NCBI RefSeq assembly: GCF_040892615.1
Contig: NZ_JBFRYC010000002.1
Location: 372,001-436,000, forward strand
Reading direction: 5' to 3'
Source of the DNA: Thioclava arctica
GTDB taxonomy: Bacteria > Pseudomonadota > Alphaproteobacteria > Rhodobacterales > Rhodobacteraceae
DNA: 64,000 nucleotides
Numbering within the stretch: position 1 is the first letter of the stretch; every line of letters begins with the position of its first letter. Positions 52,128 through 59,680 of the stretch are shown here, piece by piece. The notes under the pieces are model-generated. The model saw nothing but the letters and a program-made list of their open reading frames with translations, searched no databases and was not told the origin of the DNA. A program made the translations under genes and the position numbers.

Positions 52128-52160
52128 AAAGGCTCCGGGGAGGGACAACCCGGAGCCTTT
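52128..52160 (-). promoter_or_regulatory. Hairpin enclosing the ribosome site of the small lipoprotein gene
   Basis: A 12-bp perfect stem (AAAGGCTCCGGG / CCCGGAGCCTTT). On the minus strand its 3' arm contains GGAG seven bases before the ATG, and TTTTT leads straight into that ATG. It could be a terminator for read-through from upstream, or a structure that hides the ribosome site, or both. Confidence 0.6.
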
Positions 52161-52168
52161 CAGAGCTT

Positions 52169-52187
52169 GGTTAACATAGGGTTAACC
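52169..52187. promoter_or_regulatory. CtrA-binding site (palindromic full consensus)
   Basis: TTAA-N7-TTAAC matches the CtrA consensus exactly on both strands: GGTTAAC-ATAGG-GTTAACC, 52169-52187. It lies 44-62 bases before the start of the small lipoprotein gene. CtrA controls cell cycle, motility and gene-transfer genes in alphaproteobacteria. Binding is inferred from sequence. Confidence 0.6.
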
Positions 52188-52252
52188 TACTCGGGTAGTG
52201 TCGCGCGCTTCCCACGGGGACGACGCAGGATCACGCGGGGCTTCTGACATCC

Positions 52253-52465
52253 CTAAACGTGAGAGGGGGGCCAGAATGGATCGGATCTTTTGATGGCGCG
52301 CTCTGTCCACGTTCCCGCAGGACCGCCCAGAACCACACCGGCAAGCACCGCCAGCGCGAAACCCTGCCAAACAAAGATCCCAAAGCTCAGCGCCGCTATG
52401 ATCACCACGCCGGCAATGCAAATCCCCCAGATCAGGGACAACAGAATGCGCAGCGGAGTCGTCAT
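52253..52465 (-). CDS. Small membrane protein, 70 residues, EcfG-like promoter
   Basis: Two hydrophobic segments joined by a short loop (IWGICIAGVVIIAAL and GFALAVLAGVVLGGPAG), then a hydrophilic C-terminus (RAIKRSDPFW). AGAGG precedes the ATG at 52465. It is divergent from the entericidin gene, and both have an EcfG-like promoter, so it is probably an envelope stress protein. No family recognised. Confidence 0.65.
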   Translation of the reverse strand: MTTPLRILLSLIWGICIAGVVIIAALSFGIFVWQGFALAVLAGVVLGGPAGTWTERAIKRSDPFWPPSHV

Positions 52466-52497
52466 CACGTGCCTCTTGAGCTTGTGTTCACCCGCTA

Positions 52498-52522
52498 AAC
52501 GTCGATTAATGAATTCGGTTCC
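52498..52522 (-). promoter_or_regulatory. EcfG-like promoter for the 70-residue membrane protein
   Basis: On the minus strand GGAAC (52522-52518) is followed by 16 bases and CGTT (52501-52498), a perfect EcfG-type match. The start codon is 33 bases further on. Confidence 0.65.
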
Positions 52523-52524
52523 GG

Positions 52525-52549
52525 GGAACCGTAATTTTTTTCGCACGTT
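52525..52549 (+). promoter_or_regulatory. EcfG-like promoter for the entericidin gene
   Basis: GGAAC (52525-52529), 16 bases, CGTT (52546-52549). The -35 elements of this and the opposing promoter are only 2 bases apart and form the palindrome GTTCC-GG-GGAAC. The start codon is 29 bases downstream of CGTT. Confidence 0.7.
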
Positions 52550-52578
52550 CGGCTGTATAGCCTTCAAAGGAGAGCACT

Positions 52579-52719
52579 ATGATGAGTTCGGTTAAACTGT
52601 CTGGCGTGATGCTGCTGGCGCTTCTGGGTCTTGCGGCCTGCAACACCGTGCAGGGCGCTGGTCAAGACCTGTCGGTCGCAGGCAATACCATTGCCAGCGA
52701 AGCACAGCAGGCGAAGTAA
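52579..52719 (+). CDS. Entericidin A/B family lipoprotein
   Basis: A 46-residue protein, too short for many gene callers. The lipoprotein signal reads MSSVKLSGVMLLALLGLAAC, followed by NTVQGAGQDLSVAGNTI, the hallmark of entericidins. AAAGGAGAG precedes the ATG. A terminator follows 8 bases after the stop. In E. coli entericidin B is a sigma-S-controlled small lipoprotein; here an EcfG-like promoter fits the same general-stress logic. Confidence 0.9.
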   Translation: MMSSVKLSGVMLLALLGLAACNTVQGAGQDLSVAGNTIASEAQQAK

Positions 52720-52727
52720 CGCCCCAG

Positions 52728-52755
52728 AAGGCCCCGGGCATACCGGGGCCTTTTT
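52728..52755 (+). terminator. Terminator of the entericidin gene
   Basis: AAGGCCCCGG / CCGGGGCCTT, 10-bp perfect stem with a 5-base loop, followed by TTTTCC. Confidence 0.92.
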
Positions 52756-52765
52756 CCATCTGCCG

Positions 52766-53272
52766 TTATTTCTTTTTGACGAATTCGGTCAGGATCACGA
52801 TGCGCTGACCCTCGACCCGGCCCTCGATATGGCCCGCATTATCGGCCACCAACGAGATCCCCCGCACCGCCGTGCCGCGCTTGGCCGTAAAGCCCGCGCC
52901 CTTGACCGGCAGATCCTTGATCAGCACGACCGTATCGCCACGCGCCAGCAACGCCCCGTTGGAATCGCGATGCTCCAGCGTGGTTTCCACATTGTCGACC
53001 CAAGCGCGCGTCTCGTCATCGAGATACATCTGATCGGCAAGATCATTCGCCCAAACCTCATCAATCCGCCCCAGCATCCGTGCCGCGAGCACCTGCACGG
53101 CAGGCTCTTCTGACCAGATCGCCCCCGCCAAGCCCCGCCAATGGGCCGGATCGGGCGTGCCCTCGATCTGCTCGGCGCAGGTGGCGCAAATCGCCGCCGT
53201 TGCGCCCTCGGGGCCGCCGGAGACGGGATAGTCTTGGAGCGGGGCGTCAGAGGCGCAAAGCGGGCAGGTCAT
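52766..53272 (-). CDS. PhnA/YjdM family zinc-ribbon protein
   Basis: A 168-residue protein. The N-terminal zinc ribbon has CPLC and CATC pairs. The C-terminal domain has the family block SNGALLARGDTVVLIKDLPVKGAGFTAKRGT followed by GHIEGRVEGQRIVILTEFVKK. This is the PhnA/YjdM family, historically called alkylphosphonate utilisation protein, though a direct role in phosphonate use is doubtful. Converges with the entericidin gene. Confidence 0.9.
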   Translation of the reverse strand: MTCPLCASDAPLQDYPVSGGPEGATAAICATCAEQIEGTPDPAHWRGLAGAIWSEEPAVQVLAARMLGRIDEVWANDLADQMYLDDETRAWVDNVETTLEHRDSNGALLARGDTVVLIKDLPVKGAGFTAKRGTAVRGISLVADNAGHIEGRVEGQRIVILTEFVKKK

Positions 53273-53460
53273 GGGCGGTCCTTTGGAGTTGGTTTGGGGC
53301 TTGGACCTGTCTTAACGGGTGGGGAGAAGGTTGAGCAATGGGGATGCGGCATCGCCAATGCAATTTTCGGATTCACGGCAGAAGCCAAATCGCAAACGGC
53401 TTTCCACTTTTGAATATTTGAGCTAAGGTTTTCGAAGATATCGACCTTTATGAGAAACAA

Positions 53461-54532
53461 ATGGCATTTCCTGAACCTCCAGCATCAAAATCTGCCGTTC
53501 GACGAGCAGGCAAAGCCATTGCAGACAGAGCCGCAACTTCTGAAGATATTGAACTGGTGGATCAGTGGCGCGCTGCGCACGGTTATGTCCTGAATACTTT
53601 CAAGGTTTGGCTTAGAGATAAAATCAAGAAGCAGTCACCTACAGCCGAATTTGCGCAACGCTTAAAACGCCGAAACACAGTTATCGACAAGCTCCGTCGT
53701 TCTACACCAAGTGGGACGCCACTAATCAGGGACGTCACGTCCATGCAGGACTTTGCTGGCTGTCGTTTAATTTTTGACTCAGTGGCTGATCTCGAAGGAT
53801 TCCAGAACTTTTTTCTATCGAAGGATAGTTTTATCAAACGTCACACATAGACCCAAGCATGAAGATCCAAACAAATATAATTACATGATCTCCCCGAAAG
53901 TATCTGGATACCGCGGCGTTCATCATGTCTTCCATCATGTGCCACGCTCCCACCGCGCAACGTCTGCTAACTCTGAACCATGGCATAATTTAATGGTTGA
54001 AATTCAACTGCGAACGCGGGCCCAACATGCGTGGGCAACTGCGCTTGAGATTGCAGACCTTGTTAGCGGAACCAGAACAAAATTTGAGTTTGGCGAAAAT
54101 GACCGTGGAAAACTTTTTGCAGTTTCGAGTGAAATAATCGCTCGAGAAGAAGAAAATATGCGCAATGCATTTTGTGACATCGGAACGCCGGAACTAATCG
54201 AGGAATTCAAACACCTTGAGCAGCGCCTTGGTGTCATCAGCATGCTGAAAACTCTCAGAGAGTTTGATGGCTCGAATCGTCTAAAAAAACACAATGTTCT
54301 AAACATTTATGATGATAATGGGCATCCGACGCTGGAGGTAATACCATTCTCGAATGCTCAAGCGGCTTTGGAGCGCGCAAATGAACTAGAGGCAGATGAT
54401 AAAAGTTATAACGCCGTATACGTAACTGCTGACAACCCAAACCAACTTCGAAGTGCCTATCGCAACTATTTCAACGACCCAGTGGCGTTCGTAGAACTTC
54501 TTGAAAGCAGTATTGAAAAGGCCGAAGGCTAA
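53461..54532 (+). pseudogene. RelA/SpoT-domain protein split by a frameshift
   Basis: Two overlapping frames make one (p)ppGpp-synthetase-like protein of about 357 residues. The first (53461-53850) holds the start and motifs RLKRRNTVIDKLRR and SMQDFAGCRLIF with the metal Asp; it stops at TAG 53848. The second frame (+1) continues from about 53843 with HRPKHEDPNKYNYM, SGYRGVHHVF and VEIQLRTRAQHAWATALEI, then a C-terminal extension to 54532. Dropping one base in CACACATAG near 53842-53845 restores the frame. Motifs are otherwise intact. The region is clearly AT-richer than its surroundings. It may be a small alarmone synthetase or a RelA/SpoT-type toxin acquired laterally. A sequencing error is possible. 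Confidence 0.75.
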
Positions 54533-54573
54533 GGTCTAGCCCAGCCCTCGGCATAGCCTCGGGCGTTCGACAC

Positions 54574-54600
54574 TCAATTCTTTCCACTGGAAAGAATTGA
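54574..54600. repeat. Perfect inverted repeat at the end of the low-GC island
   Basis: TCAATTCTTTCC and GGAAAGAATTGA, 12 bp each, with a 3-base centre. It abuts the lepA terminator and lies 41 bases after the RelA/SpoT stop. It may be a second terminator-like hairpin or the edge of the inserted segment. Confidence 0.6.
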
Positions 54601-54619
54601 CCCCGCCAGGGGCGGGGTC
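54599..54619 (-). terminator. Terminator of lepA
   Basis: A 9-bp perfect stem GACCCCGCC / GGCGGGGTC with a 3-base loop, 5 bases past the lepA stop on the minus strand, followed by AATTCTTTCC. The T-run is interrupted. Confidence 0.6.
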
Positions 54620-54624
54620 GTGTC

Positions 54625-56424
54625 TCACTCATCCATCTTCAACGCTGCAATAAACGCGGACTGCGGGATTTCCACTTTCCCGAACTGGCGCATCTTTTTC
54701 TTACCCGCTTTCTGCTTTTCCAGCAGCTTTTTCTTACGGGTCGCGTCGCCGCCGTAGCATTTGGCGGTCACGTCCTTGCGCATTGCAGACAGGGTCTCGC
54801 GTGCGATGACGCGGCCACCGATGGCGGCTTGGATCGGGATTTTGAACATGTGGCGCGGGATCAGGTCCTTAAGCTTTTCGACCATCGCGCGGCCGCGTGC
54901 ATCGGCGCGGTCCCGGTGCACCATGATCGACAGCGCATCGACCGGCTCATCGTTCACAAGGATCGACATTTTCACAAGGAAATCCTCGCGATAGCCGGTG
55001 ATCTGATAGTCAAAGCTGGCATAGCCCTTGGTCACTGATTTCAGGCGGTCGTAGAAATCAAACACCACTTCAGCCAGCGGCAGGTCATAGACCACCATCG
55101 CGCGCGAACCCGCATAGGTCAGGTCCATCTGGATGCCGCGCCGGTCTTGGCACAGTTTCAGAACATCGCCCAAGTATTCGTCAGGCACGAGGATCGTCGC
55201 CTTGATGCGCGGCTCTTCGATATGATCGACAAGGGTCAGGTCGGGCATGTCGGCGGGGTTGTGCAGGTCCAGCACCTCACCGCTTTTCATGTGCAGCTTG
55301 AACACCACGCTCGGTGCGGTGGTGATCAGATCAAGGTCATATTCGCGCTCCAGCCGGTCGCGGATCACCTCAAGGTGCAACAGCCCGAGGAAGCCGCAGC
55401 GAAAGCCAAAGCCCAGCGCCGCAGAGGTTTCCATTTCCGAACTGAACGATGCGTCGTTCAGTTGCAGCTTTTCAATGGCGTCGCGCAAAGCATCAAAGTC
55501 ATTGGCATCGACCGGGAAGAGGCCGCAGAACACCACCGGAATCGAGGGTTTAAAGCCCGGCAAGGCGGTGGCGCAGGGCCGTTTCTCATGCGTGATCGTG
55601 TCGCCGACCTTGGTGTCGCGCACCTGCTTGATCGAGGCGGTGAACACCCCAATCTCGCCCGGCCCCAGTTCGGCAATCTCGACCATCTGCGGTTTCAGCA
55701 CGGCCAGACGGTCCAGCTTATAGGCAGCCCCCGTCCGCATCATCTTGATCTGGTCGCCTTTCTTGATCACGCCATCCATGACGCGGATCAAAACGACAAC
55801 ACCGAGATAACTGTCATACCAGCTATCAACCAGCATCGCCTTGAGCGGCGCATCGCGATCACCCTTGGGCGCGGGCAGACGGGTGACGATGGCTTCCAGC
55901 ACTTCGGGAATACCAAGCCCCGTCTTGGCCGAGATCATCACCGAGTTCGACGCGTCGATCCCGATCACATCTTCGATCTGCTCTTTCACCCGCTCGGGTT
56001 CGGCAGCGGGCAGGTCGATCTTGTTGAGAACCGGCACGATCTCATGATCGGCATCAATCGCCTGATAGACATTGGCGAGCGTCTGCGCCTCGACCCCTTG
56101 GGAGGCATCCACAACCAACAAAGACCCCTCGACCGCCTGCATCGAGCGGCTGACCTCATAGGCGAAGTCGACATGGCCGGGGGTGTCGATCAGGTTCAAC
56201 ACATAGGTGTTGCCGTCCTTGGCCGGATAATCGATGCGCACCGAGTTGGCCTTGATCGTGATGCCACGCTCGCGCTCGATATCCATCGCATCGAGCATTT
56301 GCGCCTTCATATCACGTTCGGCCACCGTCCCGGTCAGCTGGATCAGCCGGTCGGCAAGAGTGGATTTACCGTGGTCGATATGGGCCACGATGGAGAAGTT
56401 GCGGATGTGCTTGATATCGGTCAT
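54625..56424 (-). CDS. lepA: Elongation factor 4 (LepA)
   Basis: Ribosomal back-translocase GTPase of 599 residues. The G-domain begins IRNFSIVAHIDHGKSTLADR, with RERGITIKA and VDTPGHVDFAYEV-like G3 (LIDTPGHVDFAYEV) and NKIDLPAAEPE (G4). The LepA-specific C-terminus ends KKKMRQFGKVEIPQSAFIAA. The start at 56424 (MTDIKHI) is standard; longer upstream frames lack similarity and run into the divergent gene. Confidence 0.97.
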   Translation of the reverse strand: MTDIKHIRNFSIVAHIDHGKSTLADRLIQLTGTVAERDMKAQMLDAMDIERERGITIKANSVRIDYPAKDGNTYVLNLIDTPGHVDFAYEVSRSMQAVEGSLLVVDASQGVEAQTLANVYQAIDADHEIVPVLNKIDLPAAEPERVKEQIEDVIGIDASNSVMISAKTGLGIPEVLEAIVTRLPAPKGDRDAPLKAMLVDSWYDSYLGVVVLIRVMDGVIKKGDQIKMMRTGAAYKLDRLAVLKPQMVEIAELGPGEIGVFTASIKQVRDTKVGDTITHEKRPCATALPGFKPSIPVVFCGLFPVDANDFDALRDAIEKLQLNDASFSSEMETSAALGFGFRCGFLGLLHLEVIRDRLEREYDLDLITTAPSVVFKLHMKSGEVLDLHNPADMPDLTLVDHIEEPRIKATILVPDEYLGDVLKLCQDRRGIQMDLTYAGSRAMVVYDLPLAEVVFDFYDRLKSVTKGYASFDYQITGYREDFLVKMSILVNDEPVDALSIMVHRDRADARGRAMVEKLKDLIPRHMFKIPIQAAIGGRVIARETLSAMRKDVTAKCYGGDATRKKKLLEKQKAGKKKMRQFGKVEIPQSAFIAALKMDE

Positions 56425-56566
56425 GGCGCGCGTATATCGCGGAAAATGGGGGCCGGGAAGAGGGATTGCACGCCCTTTAGGGTAAAGCCCGCCCGACAAG
56501 GCACACACCAGCCTTGACCTTCGCTCGCCCCCGCCCCACAGCAAGAGCAGGATAAGGAGAAACGCC

Positions 56567-56755
56567 ATGATCTATTCCGTTCCCAATATGACCTGCGCGC
56601 ACTGCAAAGCCGCGATCGAGGCTGCCATCGAAGAGGTGGGCGGGCGCGCCGATGTCTATCTTGAAGATCGCGAGGTCGAGGTGTCCGGCCTGCCGCCCGC
56701 CACGGTTCTCAGTGCGCTCAAAGCCGCAGGCTATGAGGCGACGCCGTCAGACTAG
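56567..56755 (+). CDS. Heavy-metal-associated domain protein (copper chaperone CopZ-like)
   Basis: A 62-residue HMA-fold protein. The metal-binding motif is MTCAHCKAAIE (CxxC), and the C-terminus (ALKAAGYEATPSD) completes the ferredoxin-like fold. Such free-standing domains pass Cu(I) or other soft metals to P-type ATPases. AAGGAGAAACGCC precedes the ATG. Divergent from lepA. No metal ATPase is adjacent. Confidence 0.9.
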   Translation: MIYSVPNMTCAHCKAAIEAAIEEVGGRADVYLEDREVEVSGLPPATVLSALKAAGYEATPSD

Positions 56756-56974
56756 CCCCCTTTGGCTGCGTCCCAAGCGCTTGTACAGACCACATCTAGG
56801 GGCACAAACGAGCGCGCCCCCGACAGGTGGAAAACAGGGTCCATCGGATCGGCTAAATTGATGCAATTCGGCCATCTACATTGCCTTCGCTTTGATTTTC
56901 CGTTAGCTTCAAAGCCAATTAAAAAAAGAAGATCGAGCAAAAAATCAGCCGGTCAAAATATGAGGGCAGTGCAA

Positions 56975-57286
56975 ATGAACATCAAAACGACGCTCGGACT
57001 CTGTGCATTCGGGGCCACTATCGGCTTTGCCTCAATCGCTGCGGCGGGGCCGATCGACAGCGCCTGCATGAAAGCCGGGCGCACCGATAGCGCGGCCACC
57101 TGTGGCTGCATCCAGCAAGTCGCAGACATGACGCTGAGCAACCGCGACCAGCGCCGTGCGGCCAGCTTCTTCAAAGATCCCGACCGCGCACAAAGCGTTC
57201 GGATGTCTGACAGCAAATCTGACAATGATTTCTGGGACCGCTACAAAAACTTCGCCTCGACTGCCGAGGGCTATTGCAGCCAGTGA
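56975..57286 (+). CDS. Secreted hypothetical protein
   Basis: A 103-residue exported protein: signal peptide ending SIAAAGPIDS, then CMKAGRTDSAATCGCIQQVAD with three cysteines, followed by a helical region ending EGYCSQ with a fourth. The four cysteines suggest two disulfides. Similar small Cys-rich periplasmic proteins occur across Rhodobacterales without known function. Start at 56975 after GAGGG; an in-frame ATG lies 15 bases upstream. Confidence 0.7.
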   Translation: MNIKTTLGLCAFGATIGFASIAAAGPIDSACMKAGRTDSAATCGCIQQVADMTLSNRDQRRAASFFKDPDRAQSVRMSDSKSDNDFWDRYKNFASTAEGYCSQ

Positions 57287-57299
57287 ACCGCCGGGCGGC

Positions 57300-57755
57300 T
57301 TACTTTGCCTGATCGGCCAGCAGGTCTGCCACCAACGCTTCGGCGCCCGCCTCGATCAGGTCGAGCGATGTTTCGAAATCGCGCGTAAAATAGGGATCTG
57401 GCACGTCTTGCGGGCCTGCCGGACCCTCTAGAAACATCTGCACCTGCGCTTGCATGTCGCGCGGCGCTTGATCGAGCACATCGCGCAAATTGTTTTCATC
57501 CATCGCCAGAATCAGATCAAAGCCCGCATAATCTTGTGGGCCGATTTGACGTGCGCGCAGCGTGCTGAGATCATAGCCGCGCGCGCTCGCCGCCTCGATC
57601 ATCGGGGCGTAGGGCGGCTCTCCAAGATGCCAAGAGCCCGTTCCCGCGCTATCAAAGGTTACATCAAGCCCCGCAGCCACAGCTTTGGCACGGGTGATCG
57701 CCTCGGCGGCGGGTGAGCGGCAGATATTGCCAAGACAGAGAAACAGGATACGCAT
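57300..57755 (-). CDS. Low-molecular-weight protein-tyrosine phosphatase
   Basis: A 151-residue phosphatase. The active-site P-loop FLCLGNICRSPAAEA begins at residue 4, and the general-acid Asp lies in DVPDPYF. Start at 57755 places the P-loop at the N-terminus as usual. It overlaps nothing and is divergent from the sirtuin gene with a 28-base gap. Possible link to arginine-phosphate or tyrosine-phosphate signalling. Confidence 0.92.
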   Translation of the reverse strand: MRILFLCLGNICRSPAAEAITRAKAVAAGLDVTFDSAGTGSWHLGEPPYAPMIEAASARGYDLSTLRARQIGPQDYAGFDLILAMDENNLRDVLDQAPRDMQAQVQMFLEGPAGPQDVPDPYFTRDFETSLDLIEAGAEALVADLLADQAK

Positions 57756-57783
57756 GAGGGCTGTTGTAACGAAAGGAGCGCAC

Positions 57784-58482
57784 ATGTCCAGAATCGTGAT
57801 TTTGACCGGCGCCGGAATTTCAGCCGAAAGCGGGATTCGCACGTTTCGCGCCTCGGATGGGCTGTGGGAGGATCATCGCATCGAAGAGGTCGCCACGCCC
57901 GAAGGCTTCCTGCGCGACTCCGCCTTGGTGCATCAATTCTACAACGCCCGACGCGCCGCAGCACGCGCCGCCCAGCCCAATGCCGCCCACCTTGCCTTGG
58001 CCGAGCTGGAGGCCGATCCGCACCACACCGTGCTGATCGTCACCCAAAACGTCGACGACCTGCACGAACGGGCCGGATCGCAGAACGTGATCCACATGCA
58101 CGGCACGCTGGTAGGCGCGCTGTGCCATGACTGCGGGCATCGCTGGCCCGCCCCCGAGGTGATGACACAAGGTGATCTGTGCCCCGCCTGCGCGCGCGCT
58201 GCGACCCGCCCCGATATCGTCTGGTTTGGCGAAATGCCCTATCAGATGGATCAAATCGTGCGCGCGCTTGAGGCCGCGGATCTGTTTGTCTCGATCGGCA
58301 CCTCGGGCAATGTCTACCCGGCGGCAGGGTTCGTACGCGATGCCGCGATGGCGGGGGTGCAAACGCTGGAACTGAACCTGGAGCCGTCGGCAGGCACAGA
58401 CATGTTTGATACCGCCCGTCACGGCCCCGCCACGCAAGTCGTGCCAGCCTGGGTGCGTGCGCAACTGGCCCAGAGGCGCTAA
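57784..58482 (+). CDS. cobB: NAD-dependent protein deacylase (sirtuin, CobB type)
   Basis: Removes acyl groups from lysines using NAD. The 232-residue protein has GAGISAESGIRTFR, the TQNVDDLHERAG motif, HMHGTL with the catalytic His, a four-Cys zinc site (CHDCG and CPAC) and VWFGEMPYQMD, plus the C-terminal IGTSGNVYPAAGF. AAGGAG precedes the start. It may regulate acyl-CoA synthetases such as the prpE product; this is inference from known CobB-Acs biology. Confidence 0.95.
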   Translation: MSRIVILTGAGISAESGIRTFRASDGLWEDHRIEEVATPEGFLRDSALVHQFYNARRAAARAAQPNAAHLALAELEADPHHTVLIVTQNVDDLHERAGSQNVIHMHGTLVGALCHDCGHRWPAPEVMTQGDLCPACARAATRPDIVWFGEMPYQMDQIVRALEAADLFVSIGTSGNVYPAAGFVRDAAMAGVQTLELNLEPSAGTDMFDTARHGPATQVVPAWVRAQLAQRR

Positions 58483-58541
58483 GGGCTGAAAAGATTCGTG
58501 CAAAGCGCGCCGAAATCCGGGCGAAAACCTGTCTCACCCGC

Positions 58542-58570
58542 TTGACGCGGCCCCCCATTCCTCGTATCTC
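58542..58570 (+). promoter_or_regulatory. Promoter upstream of rpmB
   Basis: -35 TTGACG and -10 TATCTC with 17 bases between. The rpmB start is about 104 bases downstream. Confidence 0.7.
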
Positions 58571-58673
58571 CCGCCAACAGATTTCTGGGCGCTGCCTAAC
58601 GCGGCGCCTTTCTATGTTGGGGCCAAAGCGCGATTCGTTGCGTGGGCCAGGTAAGAAACGAAGGATGAATGCC

Positions 58674-58961
58674 ATGTCGCGCGTTTGCGAACTGACCGGC
58701 AAGGGGCCCATCACGGGCAACAAAGTGAGCCACGCGAAGAACAGAACGCGTCGTCGCTTCCTGCCGAACCTCAACGATGTCACCCTGATCTCGGATGCTC
58801 TGGGTCAGAGCTTCAAACTGCGCGTGTCGGCCGCTGGCCTGCGCTCGGTTGACCACCGTGGTGGCCTCGATACCTATCTCGCCAAGGCGAAGGACGTTGA
58901 ACTGTCCACCAAGGCGCTGAAAATCAAAAAAGCGATTGCCAAGTCTCAGGCTGCTGTCTGA
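58674..58961 (+). CDS. rpmB: 50S ribosomal protein L28
   Basis: A 95-residue protein starting MSRVCELTGKGPITGNKVSH with the L28 pattern NRTRRRFLPNLNDVTLISDALGQ. GAAGGA precedes the start at 58674. Length is the usual alphaproteobacterial one. Own promoter and terminator. Confidence 0.97.
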   Translation: MSRVCELTGKGPITGNKVSHAKNRTRRRFLPNLNDVTLISDALGQSFKLRVSAAGLRSVDHRGGLDTYLAKAKDVELSTKALKIKKAIAKSQAAV

Positions 58962-58984
58962 ACTTTGCCGCGCTGATGCAGTTT

Positions 58985-59013
58985 AAACCCCGTGCCTTTG
59001 GTGCGGGGTTTTT
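58985..59013 (+). terminator. Terminator of rpmB
   Basis: AAACCCCG / CGGGGTTT stem followed by TTT, 24 bases past the stop. Confidence 0.85.
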
Positions 59014-59107
59014 GCACGTCGCCGCATCGGGTGATTGGCTTTTCATCACCCCCCGTGGGCGCTAGGATGCGCGAAACGCACCAGATACACGCTCCAAAGG
59101 AGACCGC

Positions 59108-59665
59108 ATGTTTCGCCAGATCTTGATGGCCACCGCGCTGACCGCACTGGCCCTGCCCGCTTTCGCCGATGAGATCGAGATCGTGGATCCCTATATGCGC
59201 GTCTCGACCCCGATGTCGAAATCGGGGGCTGCCTTCATGCAAATCAAGAACGTAACCGATCGCGATGACCGTCTGGTCTCGGCCAGTTCGGATGTCGCGG
59301 TGCGGGTGGAGCTGCACACCCACAAGGATCTGGGCGGCGGCAAAATGCAGATGGCCAAGGTCGAGGGTGGTTTTGCGATCCCCGCCCATGGCGAGCATGA
59401 TCTCAAACGTGGCGGCGATCATGTGATGTTCATGGGGCTCAATCACGGGCTCAACCAAGGCGATCTGGTGCGCGTGACCCTGCATTTTGAGAAGGCCGGC
59501 GATATGACCATCGAGATTCCCGTCGACCTCAAGCGCGGTCAGGGCATGGAGATGCCGGCGAACGCAGATCCGGTGACCCATGGCCAGATTGTTCATGGCA
59601 CCATGAGCCACGGCACGATGACCCATGGCGAGCCCAAGCTGAACAAAACCGAAAGCGATATGTAA
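59108..59665 (+). CDS. Copper chaperone PCu(A)C-like protein
   Basis: Periplasmic copper chaperone of 185 residues. The signal peptide ends PAFADEI. The core domain has the metal-binding set HTHKD...GGKMQM...HGEHDL...HVMFMGL, matching the H-x10-M-x21-H-x-M pattern of PCu(A)C. The C-terminus is an extra His/Met tail (THGQIVHGTMSHGTMTHGEP) not found in the minimal family. AAAGGAG precedes the start. It may deliver Cu to cytochrome oxidase. Confidence 0.9.
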   Translation: MFRQILMATALTALALPAFADEIEIVDPYMRVSTPMSKSGAAFMQIKNVTDRDDRLVSASSDVAVRVELHTHKDLGGGKMQMAKVEGGFAIPAHGEHDLKRGGDHVMFMGLNHGLNQGDLVRVTLHFEKAGDMTIEIPVDLKRGQGMEMPANADPVTHGQIVHGTMSHGTMTHGEPKLNKTESDM

Positions 59666-59680
59666 ACCGGGGCGGCGCGC

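Noticed and set aside
55147..56517. A 456-codon open frame antisense to lepA
   Set aside because: Shadow of the lepA coding strand; His/Asp/Gln-rich without domains.
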